Source: Nocardia sp. alder85J
GTDB lineage: Bacteria; Actinomycetota; Actinomycetes; Mycobacteriales; Mycobacteriaceae
Length of the DNA stretch: 64,000 nt
Assembly (NCBI RefSeq): GCF_020176955.2
Contig: NZ_JAIUCZ020000003.1
Location: forward strand, 62,001-126,000
Direction: 5' to 3'
Shown piece by piece: positions 41,042 to 50,235 of the stretch. The notes beneath the pieces were generated by a model. The model searched no databases and was not told where the DNA came from. It worked only from the letters and a program-made list of their open reading frames with translations. Numbering within the stretch: position 1 is the stretch's first letter; the number at the start of each line of letters is the position of its first letter. Both the position numbers and the translations under genes were made by a program.

Positions 41042-41829
41042 TGGCGACGCTCACCACCGACGGCATGCTGGCCGTCGCGGCCGTGCTCGGCGTCCAGACC
41101 TTCCCGACCGTGCTGGCCGTCCGCCCCCGGCAGACCACCCACGCCGAACTCGCCGCCGCGCGCACCGCCGCCCTGACCGAGCTGTCCGGCCGCGGCGTGC
41201 TGGACTCCGACGGCGAGGTCCGCGACGACGAGCTCACCTCCGCGCTGTTCGCGCTGGCCCGCCCCGAACGGCAGCTGGTGGCGCGAATCCGGCGCGACGA
41301 CACGCTGATTCGCTTCTGCCTCGCCCGGCGCGGGCTCGATCACGCGGTCGCCGTGCGCACCGGTGATCAGCTGGAGGTCCGGACGGTCTGGGTCGGCGAG
41401 GATCCGGCGACGCTGGCCCGGCCGTTGCTGACGGTGCTCGGACCGGCTGTGCCCGCGCATGTTCCGGCGTTCAGCGCACCCACCGACGAGGTCCGCGCGC
41501 GCTTCGACGCCGCGGGCGCGGACGGCGGCGCCGCGGCCTACGGGCTGGGGATATCGGAGGAAGACGCCGTCACCATCGGACACGCACTGCGCGAACGACA
41601 TTCGACCGCCGAACTCGTCTGCTACAGCCATCGGGACGGACTGGCCGTCCGTTCCGCGGCCGCGGCCGCCGTCTACGACACCGCCGCCGGCCGCATCATC
41701 GGCGGCGGCAGCGTCACCGCCGACGACGGCCGTCCCTGGACCACGCTCGCCCCCGGCACCGACGGTCGATTGGCGCAGGTGATCACCTCGCTCGTCGAAT
41801 CGTTACCGGAGGGCAGGTGGATGCCCTAG
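41041..41829 (+). CDS. espG: EspG-family ESX chaperone 3 (PE/PPE-linked)
   Basis: 262 residues; ATG at 41041 shares a base with the PPE stop codon. The N-terminus LTTDGMLAVAAVLGVQTFPTVLAVRP and the later segments VARIRRDDTLIRFCLARRGLDHAVAVRTGDQ and GRIIGGGSVTADDGRPWTTLAPGTDGRLAQVI follow the EspG layout, but it is more diverged from copies 1 and 2 than they are from each other. Position directly after PPE makes it the dedicated PPE chaperone. Cytosolic. Confidence 0.8.
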   Translation: MATLTTDGMLAVAAVLGVQTFPTVLAVRPRQTTHAELAAARTAALTELSGRGVLDSDGEVRDDELTSALFALARPERQLVARIRRDDTLIRFCLARRGLDHAVAVRTGDQLEVRTVWVGEDPATLARPLLTVLGPAVPAHVPAFSAPTDEVRARFDAAGADGGAAAYGLGISEEDAVTIGHALRERHSTAELVCYSHRDGLAVRSAAAAAVYDTAAGRIIGGGSVTADDGRPWTTLAPGTDGRLAQVITSLVESLPEGRWMP

Positions 41830-41894
41830 CACACCGTGCTGGGGCATTCGACGACCGAATCACAGCCCCCGAGATCCGAGAGAAGGTAACCGCA

Positions 41895-42233
41895 ATGGCC
41901 GATGCAAGCCAGATTTCCTATGACGTAAGTGCCGACAACGCGCAGACGGAGATGGGTAACGCCGTCGACGCGCTGCGCGCGAAGATCGCGAAGATCACCC
42001 AGGCCGTCGACGACGCCAAGCGCGGCTGGCAGGGCACCGCCTTCCAGGCGTGCAGCACCGCCGCCAACAACTGGGACGACGAGGCCCGGAAGCTGAACAC
42101 CATCCTGGACGAGATCACCCAGGAAGTCGGCCACGGCAACAAGAGCTACACCGGTCTGGAGGGCGACAACACCCAGACCTTCACCAAGCTGGAGTCCGAG
42201 GCCGGTTCGGCCTACACCTCGCTGTCCAACTGA
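41895..42233 (+). CDS. EsxB/CFP-10-like WXG100 protein
   Basis: 112 residues; ATG at 41895 with AGAAGG at about 41882-41887. Helix 1, then KRGWQGTAFQACSTAANNWDDEARKL with the W-Q-G turn, helix 2, then a C-terminal YTGLE that satisfies the YxxxD/E T7SS signal. This is the CFP-10-type member, expected to carry the signal recognised by the last EccC ATPase domain. It pairs with the next gene, 41 bp downstream. Confidence 0.9.
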   Translation: MADASQISYDVSADNAQTEMGNAVDALRAKIAKITQAVDDAKRGWQGTAFQACSTAANNWDDEARKLNTILDEITQEVGHGNKSYTGLEGDNTQTFTKLESEAGSAYTSLSN

Positions 42234-42274
42234 TCGCCAGCCGGCCAACACATTCGACATTTCGGGAGACTGCC

Positions 42275-42604
42275 GTGACCAGTGACTACATGAAGTACGA
42301 AGAAGGGGTCCTGACCGACCTCGCCGACCTGCTCGTCCAGTTCAAGAAGGATCTGGGCGCCGAGTCCGACAACTTCCACTCCGCCGCCAAGAAGCTGGAG
42401 GTCGCCTGGGCGGGCAACACCGGTCTGGACGCGTTCCAGCGGTCGGTGCAGAAGTGGGACACCAGCTTCGGCGCGGAGGGCGACTCCAGCACCGGCACCG
42501 CCCTCGGCATGATCCAGGCACTGTCCGACGCGGTGCGCACCGCGCTGGCGAACGCGCAGGCCGCCGACCGTGGCGTCCAGAACTCCTTCTCGCAGTACGA
42601 GTAG
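42275..42604 (+). CDS. EsxA/ESAT-6-like WXG100 protein
   Basis: 109 residues; GTG at 42275 with GGGAG at 42264-42268. Helix 1 (LADLLVQFKKDLGAESDNF), the turn VAWAGNTGLDAF with W-A-G, helix 2, and a C-terminus ending SFSQYE. No YxxxD/E is seen, as expected for the ESAT-6-type partner that relies on the CFP-10-type protein for targeting. Last gene of the plus-strand substrate operon, followed by a hairpin and the convergent eccE. Confidence 0.88.
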   Translation: MTSDYMKYEEGVLTDLADLLVQFKKDLGAESDNFHSAAKKLEVAWAGNTGLDAFQRSVQKWDTSFGAEGDSSTGTALGMIQALSDAVRTALANAQAADRGVQNSFSQYE

Positions 42605-42635
42605 GACCCGGTACCACGACCATCCTCGCACCGCC

Positions 42636-42675
42636 GCACCCGGATCCCGCCGTCACCACCCGGCGGACCGGGTGC
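42636..42675. terminator. Imperfect hairpin between esx pair and eccE
   Basis: GCACCCGG at 42636-42643 pairs with CCGGGTGC at 42668-42675, and inside it CCGCCG at 42647-42652 pairs with CGGCGG at 42661-42666, loop of 8. No T-tract on either strand. It lies between convergent genes, so it could act in both directions. Confidence 0.5.
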
Positions 42676-42757
42676 GGTGTCAGGTGTGGCGGCGATTCGT
42701 CCCCCGCGCAAGCGGATCCGGTCGCGCGGACCGGAACCCCGTGTGGCCGAGCCGGGC

Positions 42758-44452
42758 TCAGGCGGGCTGCAACGGCTGCTGCGCGGCGGCCGGGTCCGCG
42801 CCACCGATGTAGCGCAGTTCGTCCGGAATCGACACCACCCGGACCGTCCACTCCCCGGAGGCGGTGCGCACGTGCACCTCGTCCTGGTCCTCCTCGGATT
42901 CGACCAGGACCACATCCGCGCCCAGGATCGCCGCCGACAGTTCACCGGGTCCGCGCACGTGCATCACGGTCGCCTCGGCGACCTGACCGGTGGAGGCGAC
43001 GCCGTCGTACACGATCAGCGTCGCGGCGGCCGTGTGCTGGGCCCCACCACCGGGTGACGACACCGACAGCGCCTCGGGCACACCGACCAGCGTGACCATG
43101 TGCTCCCAGTCCTGCGGCCGGGTGCTGTGCACGATCACCCGGGCGCCGATCGCGGCCGCCCGCAGGGTGGTCTGCTGGGCCAGCCGCAGGCTGCCCACCA
43201 CCTCCACCCGCCGCACGGCCGGACCGAACAGCGGCACCGCGACGCCGAAACCCTCCGCGGTGGCGCCGATCACCTGACCACAGCCACCCGCGGGCACGGC
43301 CAGCTGCTGCAACGTCGCGGCCGGGCCGTAGGCGGCGTCCGGATGCTGTTCACCGTTGAGCAGCACCTGACGCTGCACCCCGGTCAGCGGGCGCAGGCCC
43401 AGGGCCGTCAGCGCCTTGCGGGCCGCCGCGGTGCCACCGCCGAGGGTGTCGTGACGCACCAGCGCGGTGACCTCGAAGCGCTCGTCCGACGGCCGGGCAC
43501 CGGCGCGCGTGACCGCGGGGGCCAGCCGCAGCCGCATCAGGGTCGACAGTCCGGGTACCGCCCAGATCCCGGCCAGCACTTCGGAATTCAGCCGGTCCGG
43601 CCGGACGGCGTAGCCGGTCATCTCGATATCGATGCCGTGCAGCGAATCCCACTCCTCGCGCCACTGTTCCGGCGCACCGCCGTAGAGCATGGTGGAGTCG
43701 GCGGCGGCGATCTCCGCCGCGGTGAGCACCCGGGAGCGAACCCCGTGCCGGGCCAGCCGGTTGGCGACGCGGCGGGTGGCGACCAGGGCGGTGCGGACGG
43801 TGCCCTCGGTGCCGCCGCCGCGGTTGCCGATCGCCTCGGCGTTGTCCAGCGGGTCGAAACGGAGGGCCAGCCAGACGGTTCGGGTCGCGGTGGCCGGCAG
43901 CGGGCCCAGCATCCGCTCGTACATCCGGATCGCGTCGTGGTTGCCACGCGAGCGGACGCCCAGCGCGAGCACGTCGATGGCGGCCAGGCGAATGTCGAAC
44001 TGGGACAGGCACCGCACCACCTCGGCCAGCGGCACCCGGTCGCCGGTGCGGATCTCGGTGGGCGCCAGCAACGTCGCCGCCACCCCGGTCGGTTCCACCT
44101 GCAACACGGTGACCAGCACGCCACCGTCCCAGCGCATTCCGTAAACGGCGCCACCGGCTTCCGGAGCCGGAACATCGAATGGCGCTGCGGGAGCAGCGAT
44201 ACCATTACCGCGCATTTTGCGCCACCGCAGCGCGCAGCGCATTCCCAGTATTCGCCAGATATTTCTTCCGCGGACGCGAACCGTTCCCAGCAGGGTCACC
44301 GCGACACCGGCGCCGATCGCCGCGAGCAGTGTGACGTGCGCGGCAATCATGATGGTGCCCACCATGGTTCCGGCCGCGGCGGCAGGCAGCAGCACCGACA
44401 GCGGCAGGCGATGAAAAACACTGCGATGACCGGATGTCAGCTGGTCGACCAT
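42758..44452 (-). CDS. eccE: ESX core membrane protein EccE
   Basis: 564 residues. Two adjacent membrane helices near the N-terminus (about residues 15-60) are followed by VRVRGRNIWRILGMRCALRWRKMRG. The long soluble part matches EccE in layout: GAVYGMRWDGGVLVTVLQVEP, RTVWLALRFDPLDNAEAIGNRGGG, RRVANRLARHGVRSRVLTAAEI. EccE lies at the periphery of the inner-membrane channel in mycobacterial ESX systems and is absent from ESX-4, so its presence argues against an ESX-4-type machine. It is encoded opposite to eccB, 97 bp apart. Confidence 0.93.
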   Translation of the reverse strand: MVDQLTSGHRSVFHRLPLSVLLPAAAAGTMVGTIMIAAHVTLLAAIGAGVAVTLLGTVRVRGRNIWRILGMRCALRWRKMRGNGIAAPAAPFDVPAPEAGGAVYGMRWDGGVLVTVLQVEPTGVAATLLAPTEIRTGDRVPLAEVVRCLSQFDIRLAAIDVLALGVRSRGNHDAIRMYERMLGPLPATATRTVWLALRFDPLDNAEAIGNRGGGTEGTVRTALVATRRVANRLARHGVRSRVLTAAEIAAADSTMLYGGAPEQWREEWDSLHGIDIEMTGYAVRPDRLNSEVLAGIWAVPGLSTLMRLRLAPAVTRAGARPSDERFEVTALVRHDTLGGGTAAARKALTALGLRPLTGVQRQVLLNGEQHPDAAYGPAATLQQLAVPAGGCGQVIGATAEGFGVAVPLFGPAVRRVEVVGSLRLAQQTTLRAAAIGARVIVHSTRPQDWEHMVTLVGVPEALSVSSPGGGAQHTAAATLIVYDGVASTGQVAEATVMHVRGPGELSAAILGADVVLVESEEDQDEVHVRTASGEWTVRVVSIPDELRYIGGADPAAAQQPLQPA

Positions 44453-44484
44453 TAGGCATATCTCCCGTCGGCACTCACTCCCGC

Positions 44485-44513
44485 ATTACGGTAGCCTCTC
44501 ACACGACCGCCAA
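44485..44513 (-). promoter_or_regulatory. Possible eccE promoter
   Basis: Read on the minus strand: TTGGCG (44513-44508), a 17-bp spacer, CGTAAT (44490-44485), about 33 bp before the eccE start. The gap between eccE and eccB is only 97 bp, so divergent promoters must overlap here. The match to consensus is moderate. Confidence 0.3.
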
Positions 44514-44549
44514 TTTTGTTGTGTCGCGGGTTCGGTGGAGGTGTTTGCA

Positions 44550-46259
44550 GTGCCGGCACAGTTGACCACCCGAGCTCAGGTCAATGGTTACCGATTCTTG
44601 TTGCAGCGGTTCGAGCATGCGATGGTGCGTCGTGATGTGCGCATGCTCCACGACCCGATGCGGATCCAATACCGTTCCCTGATCACGGGTCTGGTACTCG
44701 CGGTGCTGTTCACCGCAGGGTGCGCGATCCTGTCGTTCATCCGGCCGCAGGGTCAGGTGGGGCAGGCGAAGATCGTGATGGGCTCGGACTCCGGCGCGCT
44801 CTACGCGGTGGTGGATCAGACCCTGCATCCCGTGCTGAACCTCGCCTCGGCGCGGCTGATCACCGGCAGCGCCGAATCGCCCACCTCGGTGAAGGATTCG
44901 AAGCTGGCGTCCATGCCGCGCGGGCCACTGCTGGGCGTGCCCGGCGTGCCCGCCGCACTGCCCGGCCCCGCCGATCACGATCTGTCCGCCTGGACCCTGT
45001 GCGACGACGTGTCCGCCGGGCTGAAGACCACGGTCGTGGCCGGCGCGCCCTATCTGGGCCCGATGACCCGGCCGCTGGCCGGAAGCGAGGCCGTACTGGT
45101 GTCCCAGAACGGCGTCACCTATCTGATCTACGAGGGCAAGCACGCCCGCGTCGACATGGGCAACACCGCGATCGTGGACGCCCTGGGCGTGCGCGGGATG
45201 CGGGCGCGGCCGGTCGGCGACGGCGTGCTCAACGCCACCGTCGCGGCGCCGGACCTGACCGCGCCCGCCGTGCCCGGCGCCGGATCGCAGGGGCCGGTGC
45301 ACTGGGGGAAGCTGGTGGTCGGCGCGGTGATCCGGGTGGACAGCTTCAGCACCGCCAAGCTGTACATCGTGCTCCCGAACGGGGTGCAGAAGCTGTCGCC
45401 GTTCGCCGCGGAGGTGATGCGCTCGGCCAGTTCGATGGGGCTGACCGAGATCGCGCTGGTGCCGCCGGACGCGCTCAGCGGGGTGCCGGTGGTCGATTCC
45501 CTTCCGCTGGGCCAGTTCCCGACCGAGCAGCCGCACATCGTCTCGGCCGACGACCAGCCGGTGGCCTGTGTGACCTGGGCTCGCGGCCGGCACGACCCGA
45601 TCGCGCAGCTGGGCCTGCTGGTGGGCAAGGGGGTGCCGCTGGCCGACGGCATGCATCCGGTCACCCTCGTCGACGGCGGTCACGGCCAGCGCGCCGACGC
45701 CGCCTACATCCGGCCCGCCAGCGGGGAATTCGTGCAGGTGACCGGGATCGAGCCGGACAGCACCCGCCGGGAGGTGCTGTTCTACGTCACCGATACCGGC
45801 GTGCGGTTCGGCATCCCCGACACGGCCACCGCGGGTGTGCTGGGCCTCTCGGATCCGAAACTCGCGCCCTGGCAGATCGTGAACCAGCTGCCCGCCGGGC
45901 CCATGCTGGATCGGCAGACCGCACTGGTCGCCCACGACACGCTCGGCGCCGCGAAGCCCGACGCGCCCGCGGACCAGGGTGCTCCGCGCCCGTCGCCGAC
46001 CGCAGCGAGCGGTCCGGGGGCGCCCGCGCCACCGGCAGGCGCACCGGCCCCACCGGCAGGCGCACCCGGCCCCGGTTCCGGTCCGCCACCCGGAGCCGCC
46101 GGCTCGGGCACCCCGCCCGGCGCCGGTACGCCACCGGGCGCCGGTACGCCATCCGGGCCGCCCGGATCGGCGGCGCCGTCGGGAGCCCCCGGCTCCGCAC
46201 CGCCGATAGCCGCGCCCGGATCCGGTGGCTCCGCAGCGGATTCGCCACCGGGCACCTGA
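44550..46259 (+). CDS. eccB: ESX core membrane protein EccB
   Basis: 569 residues. GTG at 44550 gives the invariant EccB start PAQLTTRAQVNGYRFLLQRFEHAMVRRDVRM; GGAGG lies 8 bp upstream. One membrane helix (about 44-64), then a large periplasmic domain with cysteines in WTLCDDVS and VACVTWARG, a pair usually disulphide-bonded in EccB. Residues about 475-569 are an unusually long Pro/Gly/Ala-rich tail with PPAGAPAPPAGAPGPG and GTPPGAGTPPGAG repeats. EccB caps the periplasmic side of the channel with MycP. Two sugar-related genes follow on the same strand. Confidence 0.95.
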   Translation: MPAQLTTRAQVNGYRFLLQRFEHAMVRRDVRMLHDPMRIQYRSLITGLVLAVLFTAGCAILSFIRPQGQVGQAKIVMGSDSGALYAVVDQTLHPVLNLASARLITGSAESPTSVKDSKLASMPRGPLLGVPGVPAALPGPADHDLSAWTLCDDVSAGLKTTVVAGAPYLGPMTRPLAGSEAVLVSQNGVTYLIYEGKHARVDMGNTAIVDALGVRGMRARPVGDGVLNATVAAPDLTAPAVPGAGSQGPVHWGKLVVGAVIRVDSFSTAKLYIVLPNGVQKLSPFAAEVMRSASSMGLTEIALVPPDALSGVPVVDSLPLGQFPTEQPHIVSADDQPVACVTWARGRHDPIAQLGLLVGKGVPLADGMHPVTLVDGGHGQRADAAYIRPASGEFVQVTGIEPDSTRREVLFYVTDTGVRFGIPDTATAGVLGLSDPKLAPWQIVNQLPAGPMLDRQTALVAHDTLGAAKPDAPADQGAPRPSPTAASGPGAPAPPAGAPAPPAGAPGPGSGPPPGAAGSGTPPGAGTPPGAGTPSGPPGSAAPSGAPGSAPPIAAPGSGGSAADSPPGT

Positions 46260-46317
46260 ACCCCGCACCGCCGCACCACGACCCACCGACCCCGGCCCGC
46301 AGACCTCGAGTGAACGA

Positions 46318-47391
46318 ATGAGATTCCACGTAGCCGCGCTGCCCTACACGCAGACCACCAAGTACTACACGCCGTGCGCGTACACCCAGAAGGTGCGCAA
46401 GTTCTGCGACATGATGATGGGCCTCGGCCACGAGGTGTACCTGTACGCCGGCGAGGAGAACGAGGCCGCCTGCACCGAGCTGATCACCGTCTTCACCAAG
46501 GACGAGCAGCGAGCGTGGTTCGGCGAGAAGACCCTTGCCGACGGCTTCGACTGGTTCTCCTGGAATCCCGGCGAGATGCACTGGATCCACACCAACTCGC
46601 GCGTCATCACCGAGATCGCCAAACGCAAACAGCCACGCGACTTCCTGTGCGTGATCGGCGGTTCCGGGCAGAAGCCGCTGGCCGACGCCTTCCCCGAACT
46701 CCAGACCGTCGAATACGGCGTCGGGTACAGCGGGGTGTTCGCCAAGTACCGGGTCTTCGAAAGCTACGCCTGGATGCACGCCGTGCACGGCGCCCGCACC
46801 ACCGTCCCGAAGATCATGTCCGACCGCGGGCAGTTCTACGATGCGGTGATCCCGAACTACTTCGAGGTGGCCGACTTCCCGTTCTCCGCCGAGAAGGACG
46901 ACTACTTCCTGTTCGTCGGCCGGATCATCGAGGCCAAGGGCGTGCAGATCGCCGTGGACGCCTGCCGCCGGCTGGGCGCGCGGCTGATCCTCGCCGGTGC
47001 GGGCCGCCCGCCGAGCTACGGCGAACATGTCGGCATGGTCGACGTGCAGCGGCGCGGGGAGCTGATGAGCCGCGCCCGCGGGGTGTTCGTGCCGTCGCTG
47101 TATCTGGAGCCGTTCGGCGGCGTGCACGTCGAGGCGATGCTCTGCGGCACACCGGTGATCACCACCGACTGGGGCGCGTTCAGCGAGACGGTGCAGCAGG
47201 GCGTGCAGGGCTTCCGCTGCCGCACGCTGCGCGAGTTCACCGAGGCCGGTGAGTCGGTGGACAAGCTGGACCATCAGGGAATTCGCGACTACGCGGTGTC
47301 GAAGTTCTCCACCGAGGCGATCGCCCCGCAGTACGACTACTACTTCCGCCGGCTCGAAACCCTCTGGGACGACGGCTTCTACACGATGTAG
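46318..47391 (+). CDS. GT4-type glycosyltransferase
   Basis: 357 residues; ATG at 46318, only a weak ribosome site (GAG at about 46308). GT-B fold: an N-terminal half with a Rossmann pattern (DFLCVIGGSGQKPL) and a C-terminal half with FLFVGRIIEAKGVQIAVDACRRLGARLILAG and EPFGGVHVEAMLCGTPVITTDWGAF, the E-x7-E nucleotide-sugar signature of GT4 retaining transferases. No signal or membrane helix, so cytosolic. It lies 58 bp after eccB and 12 bp before the DUF3431-like gene, inside the ESX core. It may glycosylate an ESX substrate or envelope glycan; substrate unknown. Confidence 0.85.
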   Translation: MRFHVAALPYTQTTKYYTPCAYTQKVRKFCDMMMGLGHEVYLYAGEENEAACTELITVFTKDEQRAWFGEKTLADGFDWFSWNPGEMHWIHTNSRVITEIAKRKQPRDFLCVIGGSGQKPLADAFPELQTVEYGVGYSGVFAKYRVFESYAWMHAVHGARTTVPKIMSDRGQFYDAVIPNYFEVADFPFSAEKDDYFLFVGRIIEAKGVQIAVDACRRLGARLILAGAGRPPSYGEHVGMVDVQRRGELMSRARGVFVPSLYLEPFGGVHVEAMLCGTPVITTDWGAFSETVQQGVQGFRCRTLREFTEAGESVDKLDHQGIRDYAVSKFSTEAIAPQYDYYFRRLETLWDDGFYTM

Positions 47392-47403
47392 GGAGAGGGA
47401 ACC

Positions 47404-48204
47404 ATGAACGACAATTCCGGCACGCACGATCTGGTGATCGCCCGCTACAACGAGCCGCTGGACTGGGTGTTACGGGTGCCCGAGAACTTCCGCGTGCACA
47501 TCTACAACAAGGGCGGCCCGGATCTGCCGATGGAGATCCTGGAGCACGCGACCACCTACGTCCCGCTGCGCAACGCCGGTCGCGAATCCGACACCTACCT
47601 CACTCACATGCTCGAATACGGGCCGGGCGCAGGCGAATACACCGTCTTCGCGCAGGGCGACCCGTTCGAGCACAGCCCGGATTTCCTGGCGCTGCTGGAA
47701 CGCGCCGACAGCTGGAACGACGTGCAGGGACTGAGCTGGGCCTGGAAGGCGCACATCGGGCATCCGCCGAACACCCTGCTCACCCCGGAGCGGTCCCAGG
47801 TGCCGGGGCTGCGGGTGCGCGAGGAGCTGTACTCGCTGTGCACCTGGACCACCCTGGAATGGGTGGATCCCGGGTCGGAGCGGATCGGCCTGAACTACCG
47901 CCTGCTGCACCGCCTCCCCCAGGGCGTCAACATGATGTCGCACTTCCTGGGGATGTGCGAACTTCCCGATCTCGCCGAGGAATGCGCCCGGCACCTGATC
48001 GGGCGGCATTGCTACGGAGCCATTTTCGCCGTCCGCAACCCGCTGATAGCCAAGCTGCCGCAGCGGGCGATGGTCCGGATGCGCCAGGCCGCCATCGGCG
48101 CCGAGGCACACGGCTACTTCTGTGAACGCCTGTGGCTGCACGTCTTCGGTGAGCCGTTCCTGATGCCCGCCCCGATCGGCGGTCCGGTCATCCCAGAGTA
48201 CTGA
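47404..48204 (+). CDS. DUF3431-like protein, putative sugar-related enzyme
   Basis: 266 residues; ATG at 47404 with GGGAGAGGGAA just upstream. Features of DUF3431: DLVIARYNEPLDWV at the start, VHIYNKGGPD, RNAGRESDTYLTHMLEYG, TVFAQGDPFEHSPDFLALLE. The layout (RYNE, YNKG, GRE, FAQGDPFEH) resembles glycosyltransferase-like proteins but lacks a clear DxD. It is co-transcribed with the GT4 gene. The 3' end overlaps the convergent eccA by 17 bp. Function inferred as glycan-related from its neighbour. Confidence 0.75.
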   Translation: MNDNSGTHDLVIARYNEPLDWVLRVPENFRVHIYNKGGPDLPMEILEHATTYVPLRNAGRESDTYLTHMLEYGPGAGEYTVFAQGDPFEHSPDFLALLERADSWNDVQGLSWAWKAHIGHPPNTLLTPERSQVPGLRVREELYSLCTWTTLEWVDPGSERIGLNYRLLHRLPQGVNMMSHFLGMCELPDLAEECARHLIGRHCYGAIFAVRNPLIAKLPQRAMVRMRQAAIGAEAHGYFCERLWLHVFGEPFLMPAPIGGPVIPEY

Positions 48205-50005
48205 GCAGGTTCTCCAGCGATTTCGCCATGTCGGCGGCCTCGATCCGCATCAGCACCTCGTCGTCGAGTGCGCGCAGATCCAGGCTGTCGTCGGTGGCGA
48301 GGCGGTATTCCCGCTCCTCCTCGGCATTCTCGATCACGTTGCGGATGAAGCGGCCGTTGCCCGCGATGTCGATGCCACGCCGCGGCAGGCCGCTCTGGTC
48401 GACCCGCTCGGCCTCGAACAGCTCCTGGCAGGCCGTCCACAACAGCGCCACCGCGTCCTCGGACACGGTGGAATCGCGGTTCTTCGCGATCAGCCGGCCG
48501 ATGTCGCACAGTTCGTCCGGGGTGTAGGAGTCGAACTTGACCCGCTTGGCGAAGCGGGAGGCCAGGCCGTCGTTGGCGGCCAGGAAGCGGTCGATCTCGC
48601 CGTCGTAGCCGGCGATGATGACGATCAGCCGGTCGCGGTCGTTCTCCATACGGGCCAGCAGGGTGTCCACCGCCTCGCGGCCGAACGCGTCACCGCCGGA
48701 AAGTCCTTGCTGGATCAGCGTGTACGCCTCGTCGACGAACAGCACGCCGTCCATCGCCGAGTCGATCAGCGCATTGGACTTGATCGCGGTGGAGCCGAGG
48801 TGCTGGCCGACGAAATCGGAACGCTTGGTCTCGATCACCTTATCGGTCTTCAGCAATCCCAGCCCGCAGTAGATCTTGGCGACCACCCGGGCGATGGTGG
48901 TCTTGCCGGTGCCGGGCGGGCCGGTGAAGGCCAGGTGCTGGCCGCGCGGCATGCTCGACAGCCCCTTCTCGGCGCGGATCTTCGCCAGGGTCGCCGACGA
49001 TTGCAGCTTGGCCACCTGGACCTTCACCGCGCCCAGGCCGATCTGCTGATCCAGCTCGGCGCGGGCGGCGGCCAGGATCGCCTCCGCCTTGTCCTGGTGC
49101 TCCTGCTCGGCGACCTCCGCCAGGGACGGCGCGGAGGCCGGGTCCCAGCGATCGGTGCGGGCCTCGATGTTCTCGCGGGTGGTCACCACGATGCGGAACT
49201 TGGGATCGCGCAGGGCCTGCGCGTTGGCCTCGAAGTTCGGGACCTGGGTGTAGACCTTCTCGAACATCGACCGGGCCGCGTCCTCGTTGCCCTGTTCGCG
49301 CAGGCACAGGCCGCGGCAGTACATCGCGGCGGTGCGGGCGGCCGGGATCGGGCCGTTGTCCGCCAGATCCAGTCGCCGGATCGCCTCACCGAACAGGCCC
49401 AGATGCGCACAGGCGGTGCCCACCATGATGTGCGCGCCCGCCGCCAGATAGTTGTCGGGCCACTCGGCCGAACCGGCCAGCACCGACATCACATCGGGCC
49501 AGCGCTGGGTATTGAAGTGCAGCACCCCGCGGGTGTACGCGGACACCCGGTCGTCGATGGCGCGGTCGGGATCGTCGGCCAGCGCCCGGCGCCGCTCGGC
49601 CAGTTCGTCGAGCACCTTCTCGGCCTCGTCGTACTCCTGGTCGTTGATCAGCTGCATCGCCCACGCCAGCCAGATCTCGGCGAGGCTCGCGATGGGATAT
49701 TCGATGTACTGCCCGATCTGGAATCGGCCGACCAGCGCCCGGGGCTGCAACCCGATGCGGCGCTGTTCGCGCAGCAGCGCGGTGGTGGAAGTGCGGTGCA
49801 ACTGGGCCAGTACCTCCCGGGTCACCTCACCGGCGGCGGCCCGGCCCAGCCAGGCGTCGCACATCGTCGGGTCGAGTTCGGTAGCACGCCGGAACGCGAT
49901 CTTGGCGTAGTCGAGATCTCTGGCTGCCTGCTGACCGTCGACCATCAGGCCCAGGGACAGCACTCCGGCATCGAATACCTGTTGCGCTTGCCGAATGGCG
50001 GACAT
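48188..50005 (-). CDS. eccA: ESX cytosolic AAA+ ATPase EccA (CbxX/CfqX type)
   Basis: 605 residues. ATG at 50005 has GGGAG upstream; an in-frame start 45 bp earlier lacks a site. Residues 1 to about 280 are a TPR-like helical domain (FDAGVLSLGLMVDGQQAARDLDYAKIAFRRATELDP). The AAA+ domain has Walker A GPPGTGKT (Lys368), Walker B GVLFVDEAYT, then IIAGY and SRFAKRVKFDSYTPDEL. Full-length EccA architecture. In mycobacteria EccA acts in the cytosol on substrate/EspG complexes. Divergent from eccD with a 230-bp shared upstream region. Confidence 0.95.
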   Translation of the reverse strand: MSAIRQAQQVFDAGVLSLGLMVDGQQAARDLDYAKIAFRRATELDPTMCDAWLGRAAAGEVTREVLAQLHRTSTTALLREQRRIGLQPRALVGRFQIGQYIEYPIASLAEIWLAWAMQLINDQEYDEAEKVLDELAERRRALADDPDRAIDDRVSAYTRGVLHFNTQRWPDVMSVLAGSAEWPDNYLAAGAHIMVGTACAHLGLFGEAIRRLDLADNGPIPAARTAAMYCRGLCLREQGNEDAARSMFEKVYTQVPNFEANAQALRDPKFRIVVTTRENIEARTDRWDPASAPSLAEVAEQEHQDKAEAILAAARAELDQQIGLGAVKVQVAKLQSSATLAKIRAEKGLSSMPRGQHLAFTGPPGTGKTTIARVVAKIYCGLGLLKTDKVIETKRSDFVGQHLGSTAIKSNALIDSAMDGVLFVDEAYTLIQQGLSGGDAFGREAVDTLLARMENDRDRLIVIIAGYDGEIDRFLAANDGLASRFAKRVKFDSYTPDELCDIGRLIAKNRDSTVSEDAVALLWTACQELFEAERVDQSGLPRRGIDIAGNGRFIRNVIENAEEEREYRLATDDSLDLRALDDEVLMRIEAADMAKSLENLLSTLG

Positions 50006-50235
50006 ACTCGAAACTCTCCCTGAAGGTGAACCGAAATCTCCGGCCGGCACTCACAGTTCACTATCGGTTAACGTGAAAAGTGGGGCCAACATATGAATTT
50101 TGCCACGCCGGAGGCGAATGCGCCGAGCGCGGTTGGCTTCCCGTGCCCGGTGGAGGCCGGACTCCGCCGGGCACAGCGCAGTCACATCTGATAGCTTGCA
50201 GAACGCACGACCGGAGTGACACGGGAGTACGTCCA

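Noticed and set aside
50006..50235. Divergent eccA/eccD promoters
   Set aside because: AT-rich patches exist, but no -35/-10 pair with acceptable spacing could be defended on either strand.
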